Positions 1 through 9,762 are shown, counted from the stretch's first letter. The stretch: 64,000 nt of DNA from Geobacter sp. FeAm09 (GCF_008330225.1 NZ_CP042466.1:1870501-1934500); one strand, 5' to 3'. Notes: generated from the sequence alone by a model not told the origin. A program made the numbers and translations.

Positions 1-555
1 TACCTGCGCAACCTGCTCATCATGCTGCGCTCCCTGGACGACCCGGACATCGTCCCCCACATCCGGCCCCTGGCCATGAACAGAAACCCCAAGGTCCGGC
101 AGGACGCCTTGCGCACCCTGCTTTCCTACAACGATCCGGTGGCGGAACGCCAGCTTCTGCGCGACCTGGAAAGCAGCGACAAAGAGGTCAGGCTCGCCGC
201 CATCGCCATGGCCGAAAAAAGCCGCTCCCCCGACGTTTTCAGAAAGCTTCTGGCGATTGTGGCCAAAAGCGGTCTTTCGCAACTGGATATCGAGCTGAAG
301 AGCACCGCCATTGCCTCCCTGAAGGAGATCGGGCGGGAGGAGGCCCTCCCCGAATTGCTCAAGGTGCTGGGGTCCGTGAACCTGATCCGCGCCAAGGCCC
401 TTGCCCGCCTCAAACTCGACATCGTCCGTTCCCTGGAAGGATACCCCCCCGCAAGCGCCCTGCCGATCCTGGAAAAGATCGCCAAGGGCAGCGACGAATT
501 GGCGCGGCAGGCAGACGAATCCCTGCGGGCCGTCAGGATGAGATCCGATGGATAG
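1..555 (+). CDS. HEAT-repeat protein, C-terminal part (5' end outside window)
   Basis: The reading frame is open from the first base of the window, so this is the C-terminal ~184 residues of a longer protein. It consists of degenerate ~30-residue helical repeats, with recurring patterns such as RQDALRTLL, VRLAAIAMAEKS and STAIASLKEIG, typical of HEAT/PBS-lyase-like repeats that serve as protein-protein scaffolds. No catalytic motif is visible. Its stop codon overlaps the start of the following HD-GYP gene by 8 bases, so the two are almost certainly co-transcribed and translationally coupled. A scaffold or regulatory role beside the HD-GYP protein is inference from this arrangement. Confidence 0.75.
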   Translation, partial: YLRNLLIMLRSLDDPDIVPHIRPLAMNRNPKVRQDALRTLLSYNDPVAERQLLRDLESSDKEVRLAAIAMAEKSRSPDVFRKLLAIVAKSGLSQLDIELKSTAIASLKEIGREEALPELLKVLGSVNLIRAKALARLKLDIVRSLEGYPPASALPILEKIAKGSDELARQADESLRAVRMRSDG

Positions 556-1708
556 TGAAAATCTCGTCATACAGGAATCCATCCGCTCGTTGCTCTCGGC
601 AACCGCCAACGCCGCCCTCTACTCCATGGGGCATCCCCAGGTGGCGCGCCTGGCCGAGTCGGCCTACAAGGGCATCAGCGCCGCCCTTGGCGTCTCCCCG
701 CAGATATCGTTGACGGTTATCGAAGACGAACTGGTCATCAACGGCGAACCGCCCTCCTTCAGCCTCTTCCTGAACCGCTTCGCCGAGATGCTCGCATCCA
801 GGGGAATTGGTCATGTGAAGCTTGTCGAGGGGCTCGGCCGCGAGGAGATCACCGCCCTCATCGCCGCCTTGGCCAGTCAGGAAGGGGCAAAAACGGCTTT
901 ATCCTCCAGCGAGCACATCCGCTTTGGCCGCGTCGAACTGCTGGAGGGAAGCAACGGTGAATACTCCGTGGAGGAAACCGGAGCCGCGGGCCGACGCGAG
1001 ATCCCCCTGCGGGACATGCCGGCCGAAGAGTTGGCCCGCTTCACGGAGATCTACGAGGCGCTCAGAAGGAAACAGAAGATGAAGGTTGCCGGCATCGTCG
1101 AGATCGTCTCCGCGTTCATCGCCGCTTTCAGGCGGGAGGGGGAATCCCGGCTGGTCACGGCGACCATGCGCAGCGACGAGGAGTATACCTTTACCCATTC
1201 CGCCAACGTGTGCATCCTCAACCTGGCCCAGGCCATGTCCCTGGGCATCGAGGGGCAGATGCTGCACGATATCGGCATGGCAGCCATGCTGCACGATATC
1301 GGCAAGCTCTTCATTCCCGAGGAGATCCTCATCAAGAAGGGTAAGTTGACGCCCCGGGAGTTCAGCCTGCTGGAGGGGCACCCGGTGCGGGGCGCCCGGC
1401 ATCTCCTGGAGGTTCCCGGCGTCCCCCGCCTGGCGGTGGTGACCGCCTACGAACACCACATGAAGCACGATTTTTCCGGCTATCCCAAAGCGCCCGATGG
1501 CTGGCGTCTCAACCTGTGCAGCCAGATCACCATGATCTCCGATTTCTTCGATGCCATGCGGACCCGGCGCCCGTACCGCGACCCGGTGGACCTGCGGACC
1601 ATCGTCAGCCAGATCCGGGAGCGGGCCGGGAGCGATTTCCACCCCCTCCTGGCCCGCAACTTCCTGAACGTCCTCAAGCGCATGGTCGAGGCGCGCCGCT
1701 CCTCATAA
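548..1708 (+). CDS. HD-GYP domain protein, putative c-di-GMP phosphodiesterase
   Basis: A 386-residue protein. The N-terminal ~200 residues are not recognised. The C-terminal half carries an HD-GYP metal-dependent phosphohydrolase domain: HDIGK near residues 249-253 followed by LFIPEEIL, then an EHH motif and SGYP near residue 311, and a DFFDAMRTRRPYR segment typical of the family. HD-GYP proteins hydrolyse c-di-GMP when the metal ligands and GYP motif are intact, which appears to be so here. The gene overlaps the upstream HEAT-repeat gene by 8 bases. An exact 19-base duplication (1259-1277 and 1286-1304) encodes the doubled MLHDIG motif just before the active site. No transmembrane segment is evident, so a cytoplasmic location is likely. 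Confidence 0.85.
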   Translation: MDSENLVIQESIRSLLSATANAALYSMGHPQVARLAESAYKGISAALGVSPQISLTVIEDELVINGEPPSFSLFLNRFAEMLASRGIGHVKLVEGLGREEITALIAALASQEGAKTALSSSEHIRFGRVELLEGSNGEYSVEETGAAGRREIPLRDMPAEELARFTEIYEALRRKQKMKVAGIVEIVSAFIAAFRREGESRLVTATMRSDEEYTFTHSANVCILNLAQAMSLGIEGQMLHDIGMAAMLHDIGKLFIPEEILIKKGKLTPREFSLLEGHPVRGARHLLEVPGVPRLAVVTAYEHHMKHDFSGYPKAPDGWRLNLCSQITMISDFFDAMRTRRPYRDPVDLRTIVSQIRERAGSDFHPLLARNFLNVLKRMVEARRSS

Positions 1709-1723
1709 TCTCCCCCTCCCCTT

Positions 1724-1754
1724 CTTGACATTCCCCGCCGCCGTGCTTACCTAC
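1724..1754 (+). promoter_or_regulatory. Possible clpB promoter
   Basis: TTGACA lies at 1725-1730, about 70 bases upstream of the clpB start, followed 17 bases later by TACCTA. The preceding C gives CTTGACA, reminiscent of a heat-shock sigma -35 element. No CIRCE inverted repeat is visible. The -10 match is weak. Confidence 0.35.
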
Positions 1755-1800
1755 CATGTGTAGGGCAGCACATTTTATTCACTATCCGAAGGAACGAATC

Positions 1801-4446
1801 ATGGACTTCAACCGTTTGACGCAAAAATCCCAGGAAGCCTTTGCGGAGGCCCAGAACAAGGCCGTTACCAGCGGCCACGTGGAGGTGGACGGCGAGCACC
1901 TGCTCTGGGCCTTGCTGGAGCAGCCCGATGGTCTGGTGCCCCGCCTCTTGACCCGGATGGATGTCCGCCCCGAGGCGATCAAAAAGGAGGTCGAGGCGGA
2001 ACTGGACCGGCGGCCCCACGTGTCGGGCCCCGGGGCCGAGCCGGGCAAGATCTACGTATCCCAGCGGCTGTCGCGCATCCTGGTGGCCGGAGAAAACGAA
2101 GCCAAGCGGCTCAAGGACGAGTACGTATCGGTGGAACACCTCTTCGCGGCACTTCTGGGCGAAGGGGACAAATTCCCTTCCGGCAGGATACTCAAACGGG
2201 CCGGCATCGACCGGGAAAAATTCCTCAAGACCCTGACCGACGTGCGCGGCAACCAGCGGGTGACCTCGGCCAACCCGGAGGCCAGCTACGAGGCCCTGGA
2301 GAAATACGGCCGCGATCTGGTCAAGATGGCAAAAAGCGACAAGCTCGACCCGGTCATCGGCCGGGACGAGGACATCCGCCGGGTGATCCGCATCCTGTCG
2401 CGCAAGACCAAGAACAACCCGGTGCTGATCGGTGAGCCGGGGGTCGGCAAGACCGCCATCGTGGAGGGGTTGGCCCAGCGCATCGTGCGGGGCGACGTGC
2501 CGGAAGGGCTCAAGGACAAGACGGTCTTTGCCCTGGACATGGGGTCGCTCGTGGCCGGGGCCAAATACCGCGGCGAGTTCGAGGAACGGCTCAAGGCGGT
2601 GCTGAACGAGATCAAGGAGGCCCAGGGGAACATCATCCTCTTCATCGACGAACTGCACACCATCGTGGGGGCCGGCAAGGCCGAAGGCGCCATGGACGCC
2701 GGCAACATGCTGAAACCGATGCTGGCCCGGGGCGAGTTGCACTGCATCGGCGCCACCACCCTGGACGAATACCGCCAGCACATCGAAAAGGACGCCGCCC
2801 TGGAGCGCCGCTTCCAGCCGGTGCTGGTGGAACAGCCCTCGGTGGAGGACACGGTATCCATCCTGCGGGGGCTCAGGGAGCGCTTCGAGGTGCATCACGG
2901 GGTCAAGATCCAGGACAACGCCCTGGTGGCCGCCGCCACCCTCTCCAACCGCTACATCACCGAGCGTTTCCTGCCGGACAAGGCCATCGACCTGGTGGAC
3001 GAGGCCTGCGCCATGCTGCGCACCGAGATCGACTCCCTCCCCTCCGAGTTGGACACCATCTCCCGCCGGGTCATGCAGTTGGAGATCGAGGAGCAGGCCC
3101 TGAAGAAGGAAAAGGACCCGGCCAGCCGGGAACGGCTGGAGACGCTGCGCAAGGAACTGGCCTCGGACCGGGAAAAGGCCACCGCCATGCGGGCCCGCTA
3201 CGACACGGAAAAGGTGGCCATCCAGCGCGTCCAGGGGCTGCGGGAGCAGATCGAGAAGACCCGGCGCGACATCGAACAGGCCGAGCGCTCCTACAACCTG
3301 GAACAGGCCTCCAAGCTCAAATACTCGGAGTTGCCGGGGCTGGAGACCGCCCTGAAGAACGAGGAGGCTGCCCTGAACGAAAAGCAGGGGGGGCAGAAAC
3401 TGTTGCGGGAAGAGGTAACCGAAGACGAGATCGCCGAGATCGTGGCCCACTGGACCGGCATCCCGGTCACGCGGCTGGTGGAGGGGGAACGGGAAAAACT
3501 GCTGCGCCTGGAGGACATCCTGCACCAGCGGGTGGTGGGCCAGGACGAGGCGGTGCGCCTGGTCACGGATGCCGTGCTGCGCGCCCGGTCCGGCATCAAG
3601 GACCCGCGGCGGCCCATCGGCTCGTTCATCTTCCTGGGGCCCACCGGGGTCGGCAAGACCGAACTGGCCCGTACCCTGGCCGCGGCCCTGTTCGATTCGG
3701 AAGAGAATCTGGTGCGCATCGACATGTCGGAGTACATGGAGAAGTTCGCCGTATCGCGCCTCATCGGCGCGCCCCCGGGCTACGTGGGCTACGAGGAAGG
3801 GGGACAGCTGAGCGAGGCGGTGCGGCGCAAGCCCTACAGCGTGCTGCTGTTCGACGAGATCGAGAAGGCTCATCCCGATGTCTTCAACATCCTGCTGCAG
3901 ATCCTGGACGACGGCCGGGTCACCGACAGCCACGGGCGCACGGTCAGCTTCAAGAACACGGTGGTTATCATGACCTCCAACATCGGCGCCCCCCACCTGC
4001 TGGAGGGGATCACCGCCGACGGCGAGATCCGGGAGGATGCCCGCAAGGCGGTGATGAACGAACTGCGCGCCAGCTTCCGCCCCGAGTTCCTGAACCGGGT
4101 GGACGACATCGTGCTCTTCAAGCCGCTGCACCTGGACGAGGTGGTGCGCATTGCCGACCTCCTGGCGGAACAGTTGAAGGAACGGCTGAAGGATCGTCAC
4201 ATAACTCTGGAAATTACCGACGAAGCCAAGCGCTTCATCGCCCGGGCCGGCTACGACCCGGTCTACGGTGCCCGGCCGCTCAAGCGCTATCTGCAGCGGG
4301 AATTGGAGACCCGGGTGGCGCGAGCCATCATCGCCGGCAATGGGTTGGAGGGGAGCACCCTGCGCGTGGAGGTGCGGGATGGGGCGCTGGTGGTCGGCGT
4401 GGAGAGTGCCCAGGGGCAGGCGGTGGAGCAGATAGCCCGGCAATGA
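1801..4446 (+). CDS. clpB: ATP-dependent chaperone ClpB
   Basis: An 881-residue Hsp100 disaggregase that works with DnaK to resolubilise aggregated proteins in the cytosol. It has the complete ClpB order: N-terminal Clp repeats (1-150), a first AAA+ module with GEPGVGKT near residue 205, the long coiled-coil M-domain (~400-530) that separates ClpB from ClpA/ClpC, and a second AAA+ module with GPTGVGKT near residue 613 followed by the ClpB C-terminal domain. The start is placed at 1801 (MDFNRLTQ), preceded by GAAGGAACG. An in-frame ATG at 1756 would add 15 residues not typical of the family. It appears monocistronic, with a possible promoter upstream and a strong hairpin terminator downstream. 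Confidence 0.97.
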   Translation: MDFNRLTQKSQEAFAEAQNKAVTSGHVEVDGEHLLWALLEQPDGLVPRLLTRMDVRPEAIKKEVEAELDRRPHVSGPGAEPGKIYVSQRLSRILVAGENEAKRLKDEYVSVEHLFAALLGEGDKFPSGRILKRAGIDREKFLKTLTDVRGNQRVTSANPEASYEALEKYGRDLVKMAKSDKLDPVIGRDEDIRRVIRILSRKTKNNPVLIGEPGVGKTAIVEGLAQRIVRGDVPEGLKDKTVFALDMGSLVAGAKYRGEFEERLKAVLNEIKEAQGNIILFIDELHTIVGAGKAEGAMDAGNMLKPMLARGELHCIGATTLDEYRQHIEKDAALERRFQPVLVEQPSVEDTVSILRGLRERFEVHHGVKIQDNALVAAATLSNRYITERFLPDKAIDLVDEACAMLRTEIDSLPSELDTISRRVMQLEIEEQALKKEKDPASRERLETLRKELASDREKATAMRARYDTEKVAIQRVQGLREQIEKTRRDIEQAERSYNLEQASKLKYSELPGLETALKNEEAALNEKQGGQKLLREEVTEDEIAEIVAHWTGIPVTRLVEGEREKLLRLEDILHQRVVGQDEAVRLVTDAVLRARSGIKDPRRPIGSFIFLGPTGVGKTELARTLAAALFDSEENLVRIDMSEYMEKFAVSRLIGAPPGYVGYEEGGQLSEAVRRKPYSVLLFDEIEKAHPDVFNILLQILDDGRVTDSHGRTVSFKNTVVIMTSNIGAPHLLEGITADGEIREDARKAVMNELRASFRPEFLNRVDDIVLFKPLHLDEVVRIADLLAEQLKERLKDRHITLEITDEAKRFIARAGYDPVYGARPLKRYLQRELETRVARAIIAGNGLEGSTLRVEVRDGALVVGVESAQGQAVEQIARQ

Positions 4447-4460
4447 AAACATACCACACA

Positions 4461-4507
4461 ACGGACAAAAGCCGGTCCCTGTTCAACCAGGGCCGGCTTT
4501 TGTCCGT
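4461..4507 (+). terminator. Long terminator hairpin after clpB
   Basis: ACGGACAAAAGCCGG and its complement CCGGCTTTTGTCCGT flank a CCCTG-TTCAAC-CAGGG core, giving arms of about 20 bp with one bulged T and a 6-base loop. The A- and T-rich arm ends would allow it to work in both directions, between clpB and the convergent carotenoid-oxygenase gene. Confidence 0.8.
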
Positions 4508-4666
4508 TTCAGATAAAAAGAGCGCTGACAAAATGATGCTTCTTGTGTTGTCCTCATCATGTGATGGGTCACGAATATCTGCCCGGACCACAAAAGGGCC
4601 GGCCCATCCTCGGCATGATGCCCCTTCAATAAGCAGTACCTCTTTCGTTCGGGATTCCCGCCCCGA

Positions 4667-6196
4667 TCAACTCCCCAGCCACCAGCCGTGATAACTGAAC
4701 GGCACATGGTGCCGCAGCATCACCCGCGCCAGCGGACCGTCGGCCAGTCGCTCGCCATCCAGCACTGCCAGCAGGCTTTTCCTGGTCCGGCTGTCGTAGA
4801 CCTCGGTGAGTACCCAGCCGTTCCCCTCCGGCACCGCGCTGTTCCGGGGGACAAAGACCGGCTCGCCGCAGTAACAACCTGCACCGAAATCGTAGCGTGT
4901 TCTCTGCCCTGATTGCAGATCAATCCGCTGGATAGCCGACCAGAAAAACTCGTCCGGGTTGGCCGCGCAGAGCCAGACAAAACGGTTCGGCCGGCAACGG
5001 CCGCGTTCGTCGATGCGCGGCCACTCGAAATTCCCCGTGGCCAGCAGTTCCCTGGCTACTCGTTTTTGCCCCGATTCTATCCGGTAGCGCCACAATTGGC
5101 CCGGGGTGTGGCCCCTGCCTTTTCCCCCGGTCATGACCGCATTGGCCGCGGCCCCCGGGCCGACCAGGTGGTCCGGATCGGCATACCCCACGAAATCGGC
5201 AATCAGTTCATCGCCGCGTTCAAAAGCATTGACGGAATGCCACATGAACGACGGCTCTGTCGGAAAAAGCAGCGGCACACCGCTGAAGTCCCGAGCCAGG
5301 ACAAGGAGCAGGTTCCCCTGCTCGGGGCGCCAGCGTAGCGAGTCAAGGATGCTGCGGACTCCCAGGAGCGGCCCCCAGACCTCCACCTCCAGCGGGTGGA
5401 GACTGAGCATCACGTGGCTTTTAGCGACAAACCAGTCGTGCAGATAGACATAGCGTGGGAGGTCGATGATCCGGTGCCGCGACAGCGTACCGTTGGCGGC
5501 GAAACAGGTCAGGTGCAGGGAGACCCGGCGTCCGTACTGGATCCCGAAATGAAGCCATTCGCCGGTCAGGGGGTCGAACTTGCCGTGGGCCGCAAAGATC
5601 ACTGGGATTTCCGAGGCTATGCCAAGCCTCGATTCGCCACGAGTTTCCAGGGTTACCGGGTCCAGCTCGAACGGCAGGGATGATTCGTCAAACGCATACA
5701 ACCTGCCTTGCCAGGGAAACACCGTGACACCCGCCTGGCTATGGATGCGGCCCGGTCCCCAGAAATTGTTCCACAGGCCGCCGGGGGCCAGGGTGCTCCA
5801 GGTGGGGTAGAGAAAACGGCCCGCCGCCGCTTCTTCCACAAGCTTGGGGGTGGCTACGAAACGGTTGCGGAACCGGACCCCGTGATCGTGAAAATGAAAG
5901 CGCTGGATCAGCCCGTCCCCATCCAGGAGGCTCCGCTTGCGCAGCCCGCCCCGGTCGAACAATCCGGGACCGTTGCGGAAGAGCGTCCCGCGCAGCCCTG
6001 CCGGGATCACCCCCTCCACCTCCGCAGCATAATCATACTCTTCAGGCAACGAGGTAGCCAACCCCAGGTAGGGTTGATCAGGGCCGCCGAAGTCGCGAAA
6101 ACCGGCCTTGGACAGGGGGGTGCTGGCGGCACAACCGCTCAGCAGGGCACATGCGGTGCTGCCGCTGCATGCAAGGAACTCTCTGCGCGTCATCAT
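4667..6196 (-). CDS. Carotenoid oxygenase family (RPE65-like) exported protein
   Basis: A 509-residue seven-bladed beta-propeller, non-heme iron dioxygenase family protein. These enzymes cleave conjugated or interphenyl double bonds of carotenoids, stilbenes or lignin-like compounds using O2. All four iron-ligand histidine contexts are visible: AHGKFDP, LHDWFV, WHSVNAF, and the final YHGWW next to the C-terminus. The N-terminus MMTRREFLACSG...LLSGC has a twin-arginine-like start and a lipobox, suggesting export and lipid anchoring. The start at 6196 was chosen because it places this signal at the N-terminus. The next gene upstream on the same strand starts 86 bases away and encodes another exported protein. 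The substrate cannot be predicted. Confidence 0.88.
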   Translation of the reverse strand: MMTRREFLACSGSTACALLSGCAASTPLSKAGFRDFGGPDQPYLGLATSLPEEYDYAAEVEGVIPAGLRGTLFRNGPGLFDRGGLRKRSLLDGDGLIQRFHFHDHGVRFRNRFVATPKLVEEAAAGRFLYPTWSTLAPGGLWNNFWGPGRIHSQAGVTVFPWQGRLYAFDESSLPFELDPVTLETRGESRLGIASEIPVIFAAHGKFDPLTGEWLHFGIQYGRRVSLHLTCFAANGTLSRHRIIDLPRYVYLHDWFVAKSHVMLSLHPLEVEVWGPLLGVRSILDSLRWRPEQGNLLLVLARDFSGVPLLFPTEPSFMWHSVNAFERGDELIADFVGYADPDHLVGPGAAANAVMTGGKGRGHTPGQLWRYRIESGQKRVARELLATGNFEWPRIDERGRCRPNRFVWLCAANPDEFFWSAIQRIDLQSGQRTRYDFGAGCYCGEPVFVPRNSAVPEGNGWVLTEVYDSRTRKSLLAVLDGERLADGPLARVMLRHHVPFSYHGWWLGS

Positions 6197-6281
6197 GTCT
6201 GTCAGTATACCACACGGGGGCCGCTGCGCAGGCAGGCGGCAAGGCCCCCTGCCCCCAGAACTCCCCATTGTTGCAGACGCC

Positions 6282-6881
6282 CTACCCCCGGCTCATGCCG
6301 TAATGAGCCTTACGGCCGGCAGACTGTTCGTCGCCGGTCAGCGTAAGGGTGAACCTGGTCCGGAGCGGTATGGATACATGGCGATGGTTGTCGTGCACCA
6401 CAACCTCCACGACCCACTCTCCCAGGGGGTCGGCAGGCTCGCCCACGAAACGTACGACGTTCGCGGCAAGATAGATGTGCGTCGGCGGACCGGCCAAGGT
6501 GCCGGCAAACCCCTTGAGTCCGCGATTCTCGGTCGCCTTCTTGTCCGGCCCGGTTATCTTGAGGTCAAAGGTCACGTCCACCGTTCCGGCGGCATCCAGA
6601 GCCGGATTGGCGAAAAAGACCAGTATGGACGCCTGCTCGCCCCTCTTGAGATTCTGGACCACCAAAAAACTCGGGACAGCCTCCGAAGGGGTGTTCCATG
6701 TGCTTTCCCAATCAGGATCGGCGGTGATGAGCACGGACGCGCCAAAGCCGTTGACCGTTTTGCTGGCCTCGGAATTGACCGCGGGGATGCCGTTTCGCAG
6801 CCATCTCCCGTCATCGGCGGCGACTGCCAGGGTGTTGATGGCGAAGGTCAGGAGGAAGAGCAGTAAAAGCAGGGATTTCAT
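6282..6881 (-). CDS. Secreted protein of unknown function
   Basis: A 199-residue protein starting with a clear Sec signal peptide (MKSLLLLLFLLTFAINTLAVA). The mature part is rich in beta-strand patterns (GTVDVTFDLKITGP, GEWVVEVVVHDN, RTRFTLT), suggesting an immunoglobulin-like beta-sandwich. I do not recognise the family. It lies 86 bases upstream of the exported carotenoid-oxygenase-like gene on the same strand and may be co-expressed with it. A C-terminal signature for sorting is not seen. Confidence 0.7.
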   Translation of the reverse strand: MKSLLLLLFLLTFAINTLAVAADDGRWLRNGIPAVNSEASKTVNGFGASVLITADPDWESTWNTPSEAVPSFLVVQNLKRGEQASILVFFANPALDAAGTVDVTFDLKITGPDKKATENRGLKGFAGTLAGPPTHIYLAANVVRFVGEPADPLGEWVVEVVVHDNHRHVSIPLRTRFTLTLTGDEQSAGRKAHYGMSRG

Positions 6882-6923
6882 GGCGTTGCCTTTCGTCCGG
6901 CAGTATCGAGCCGAGGCCGGACC

Positions 6924-7403
6924 TCACCTCTCAAAATGCGGCACCGGCCTCGGACCCTCTCCGGGACGGGAATGTTTTCCCGTGAGGGTTTCGATGCGGA
7001 TACACACGATCCCGGTACAGGCGAATTTTTCCGCTGATACCGGAAAAACACACGGAGCGTTGTATCGCGCTGCGAACACCCGGAGGACTTCGTCTTTCAG
7101 TGCGGGATCGTCCACCAGTTCGCCGACGCCTGTACCACACACGCTGCGATAGCGAGTGGTGGTCTTTTCAACACGGACATCTACGGCCGTGGAAAAACCG
7201 ATGCGGGGGTCCGCCCGCAGCAGGTCCAGCTTCCGTCCCTCCAAGGCGCAATGGAAGTAGATGCAGCCGTTGTGATAAACGTAATTCACCGGCAGTACGT
7301 AGGGCGTCTCGCCGGAGTTGAGAGCGATGTACATTTCCGTGGCATCTCGCAGCACTTGCTGCATGGATGCAGGGTCTGAAATTTCACGTTCGGTTCTGCG
7401 CAT
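6924..7403 (-). CDS. Pyridoxamine 5'-phosphate oxidase-related FMN-binding protein (NimA-like)
   Basis: A 159-residue single-domain split-barrel protein. MRRTEREI at the start, a TPYVLPVNYVYHNGCIYFHCALEGRKLDLL segment (split here as TPYVLPVNYVY and IYFHCALEGRKLDLL) and the later VCGTGVGELVDD are characteristic of the FMN/heme-binding PNPOx-like family that includes NimA nitroimidazole reductases. Such proteins are cytosolic flavoproteins whose substrates are mostly unknown. An in-frame ATG further upstream would add 30 residues. The start at 7403 is preferred because GGAG precedes it by 8 bases and the family begins there. Confidence 0.82.
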   Translation of the reverse strand: MRRTEREISDPASMQQVLRDATEMYIALNSGETPYVLPVNYVYHNGCIYFHCALEGRKLDLLRADPRIGFSTAVDVRVEKTTTRYRSVCGTGVGELVDDPALKDEVLRVFAARYNAPCVFPVSAEKFACTGIVCIRIETLTGKHSRPGEGPRPVPHFER

Positions 7404-7825
7404 AAGAGGACTCCGTATCGGTGGCAGGGGATATACTGAATATACTGAGTTTAATTGCCGGTATAAGGGAATTGTGGGGGCGGTCCTTGACATGGGACAA
7501 AGCTCTCATGTAATGACAAAATGTCCTCTGCCAAGGGCAGACCGCTCTATCTGCATATGGATGCCGGGATGTATACTGCTAATTTTAAATGTAATTTAAG
7601 ATAGTTAAAAATCTGCACTCTTCCAATCTCACTATACTAGCACAAAAAAAAACAGAAACCACGCTATCCGGCAATCATCAGATTGCGCCATTTAGATGCA
7701 AACATTTTCCCGGTACACATAAGATGCGCTCAACGGCCCCTTCCCCTCTCCCCTTGACAAAATCCCCCCACAGGAGAATAATTCCACCCTTTGGCGTATA
7801 CAAAACCAGAAGGGACCTGTGCATC
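7404..7825. other. Intergenic region, divergent promoters
   Basis: A 422-base gap between the divergent PNPOx-like gene and nadB, noticeably more A+T-rich than its surroundings. It contains a short direct repeat (ATATACTGA AT ATACTGA near 7431-7447) and the nadB promoter described separately. No coding sequence or structured RNA was recognised in the remainder. Confidence 0.5.
7754..7782 (+). promoter_or_regulatory. Sigma-70-type promoter for nadB
   Basis: TTGACA at 7754-7759 and AATAAT at 7777-7782 are separated by 17 bases, a near-consensus housekeeping promoter. The predicted transcription start near 7789 lies about 37 bases before the nadB ATG. Confidence 0.6.
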
Positions 7826-9427
7826 ATGCTTATCGAAAGCGATTTCCTCGTCATCGGCAGCGGTATCGCCGGACTCTCATTTGCCCTCCAGGCGGCCGAC
7901 CACGGCAGCGTCGCCCTGGTCACCAAGCGCGACATCTCCGAATCCGCCACCAAATATGCCCAGGGAGGCATCGCCTCGGTCTTTTCCGCCGAGGACTCCT
8001 TTGACGCCCATGTGGATGATACCCTGGTGGCCGGGGCCGGCATCTGCCATGAGGATGTGGTGCGCATGGTGGTGGAGGAAGGCCCCCAGACCATCCGCAA
8101 CCTGATCGAATGGGGGGTCAAGTTTACCACCGGCAGCGGCAGCGATGGCTACGACCTGACCCGGGAAGGGGGGCACAGCGCCCGCCGCATCCTGCACGCC
8201 GAGGACATCACCGGCCGCGAGATCGAACGCGCCCTGGTGGAGGCGGTGCGCCAGCATCCCAATGTTCGGCTGTACGAACACCACATCGCCATGGACCTGA
8301 TCACCCAGGCCAAGATCGAACGCCGCCCCCTGGAGCAGAATCGCTGCCTGGGGGCCTATGCCCTGGATATCACCGCCGGCGAGGTTAAGACCTTTTCCTC
8401 CAAGATCACCCTGCTGGCCAGCGGCGGCGCGGGCAAGGTCTACCTGTACACCTGCAACCCGGATGTGGCGTCGGGCGACGGGGTAGCCATGGCCTACCGT
8501 GCCGGCGCCACCATCGCCAACATGGAGTTCATGCAGTTCCATCCCACCACCCTCTTCCACCCCCTGGCCAAGTCGTTTTTGATCTCCGAGGCGGTGCGTG
8601 GCGAAGGTGCCATCCTGCGCCGCCGGGACGGTACGGCCTTTATGGAAAAATACCACAAGCTGAAGGACCTGGCGCCCCGGGATATCGTGGCCCGCGCCAT
8701 TGACCACGAAATGAAGGTCAGCGGCGACGACTGCGTCTTCCTGGACATCACCCACGAGCCGGCGGATTTCGTGCGCAGCCGTTTTCCCAACATCTACCAG
8801 ACCTGCATGGAATTCGGGCTGGACATGACCCGGGAATGGCTGCCGGTGGTGCCCGCAGCCCACTACCTGTGCGGCGGCGTAGCGGTCAACATCGACGCCG
8901 AAACCGACGTCCCCGGGCTGTATGCCATCGGCGAGGCCGCCTTCACCGGGCTGCACGGGGCCAATCGCCTGGCCAGCAATTCACTGCTGGAAGCTGCGGT
9001 CTATGCCACCAGGGCCTACCGCCATGCCATCCAGGCGGTGAAAAAGCTGCCCAACGGCCACCCCGAATTGCCGGTGTGGGACTCGGGCACCGCCACAAAC
9101 AGCGATGAAATGGTGGTGGTTTCCCAGAACTGGGACGAGATTCGGCGCAGCATGTGGAACTATGTGGGGATCGTCCGCTCCGACAAACGCCTGGAACGGG
9201 CCATGCGGCGCATCAAGCTGATCCAGGACGAGATCGAGGAGTATTACTGGAACTTCATCGTCACATCGGACCTGATCGAGTTGCGCAATATCGCGACCGT
9301 GGCCGAGCTGATCGTGACCTGCGCCCAGATGCGCAAGGAGTCCCGCGGCCTGCACTACAACATCGACTATCCGGAGCGGGATGACGTCAACGGCAAAAAG
9401 GACTCGTTCATCAAGAAGCAGTTCTGA
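7826..9427 (+). CDS. nadB: L-aspartate oxidase (NAD biosynthesis)
   Basis: A 533-residue FAD enzyme that oxidises L-aspartate to iminoaspartate, the first step of de novo NAD synthesis; NadA and NadC are not in this window. The N-terminal Rossmann motif VIGSGIAGLS binds FAD. Further family marks are TKRDISESATKYAQGG, the GGHSARRILHA segment, RGEGA, and HYLCGGVAVN followed by GLYAIGEAAFTGLHGANRL. The C-terminal helical domain typical of the succinate dehydrogenase/fumarate reductase flavoprotein family is complete. The start at 7826 (MLIESDFLV) places the FAD motif at the usual distance; AAGGGA lies upstream. It is followed after 53 bases by a chorismate mutase gene on the same strand. Confidence 0.95.
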   Translation: MLIESDFLVIGSGIAGLSFALQAADHGSVALVTKRDISESATKYAQGGIASVFSAEDSFDAHVDDTLVAGAGICHEDVVRMVVEEGPQTIRNLIEWGVKFTTGSGSDGYDLTREGGHSARRILHAEDITGREIERALVEAVRQHPNVRLYEHHIAMDLITQAKIERRPLEQNRCLGAYALDITAGEVKTFSSKITLLASGGAGKVYLYTCNPDVASGDGVAMAYRAGATIANMEFMQFHPTTLFHPLAKSFLISEAVRGEGAILRRRDGTAFMEKYHKLKDLAPRDIVARAIDHEMKVSGDDCVFLDITHEPADFVRSRFPNIYQTCMEFGLDMTREWLPVVPAAHYLCGGVAVNIDAETDVPGLYAIGEAAFTGLHGANRLASNSLLEAAVYATRAYRHAIQAVKKLPNGHPELPVWDSGTATNSDEMVVVSQNWDEIRRSMWNYVGIVRSDKRLERAMRRIKLIQDEIEEYYWNFIVTSDLIELRNIATVAELIVTCAQMRKESRGLHYNIDYPERDDVNGKKDSFIKKQF

Positions 9428-9480
9428 TTTTCCGCCACACGGGAAGATCCCCCATTCTTTACGGTACAGAGGAGAAGCCA

Positions 9481-9762
9481 TTGGATATCAATGACATTCG
9501 CACAAGGATAGACCTGCTGGACGATGTATTGCTGCGGATCTTCAACGAACGCGCCCGCCTCGCCCTGGAGATCGGACACCTCAAAAAGGAGCTGAACCTG
9601 CCGGTCTTCGATCCGAGTCGCGAGAAACGCATCTTCGCCCGCATGAAGGACGAAAACCCCGGCCCCCTGGATGACGGAGCCATTGTGAGACTGTTCGAGA
9701 GGGTTGTGGACGAATCGCGGCGGTTGGAGCGCATCATGTCCCATCAGGAAGAAGGGGCGTAA
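9481..9762 (+). CDS. Monofunctional chorismate mutase (AroQ type)
   Basis: A 93-residue all-helical protein that converts chorismate to prephenate for phenylalanine and tyrosine synthesis. IRTRIDLLDDVLLRIFNERARLALEIGHLKK matches helix 1 of the AroQ fold in two parts (IRTRIDLLDDVLL, NERARLALEIG), with the active-site Arg/Lys residues present, followed by DPSREKRIF and the final helix FERVVDESRRLE. Translation begins with TTG at 9481, preceded by GAGGAGAAG. It is followed 46 bases later by a free-standing DAHP-synthase N-terminal domain, suggesting a small aromatic-pathway operon downstream of nadB. Confidence 0.88.
   Translation: MDINDIRTRIDLLDDVLLRIFNERARLALEIGHLKKELNLPVFDPSREKRIFARMKDENPGPLDDGAIVRLFERVVDESRRLERIMSHQEEGA

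Noticed and set aside
1747-4461. A 904-residue open frame antisense to clpB
   Set aside because: It mirrors the high-G+C codon structure of clpB, has no ribosome-binding site or recognisable domain, and the sense strand is an unambiguous ClpB.
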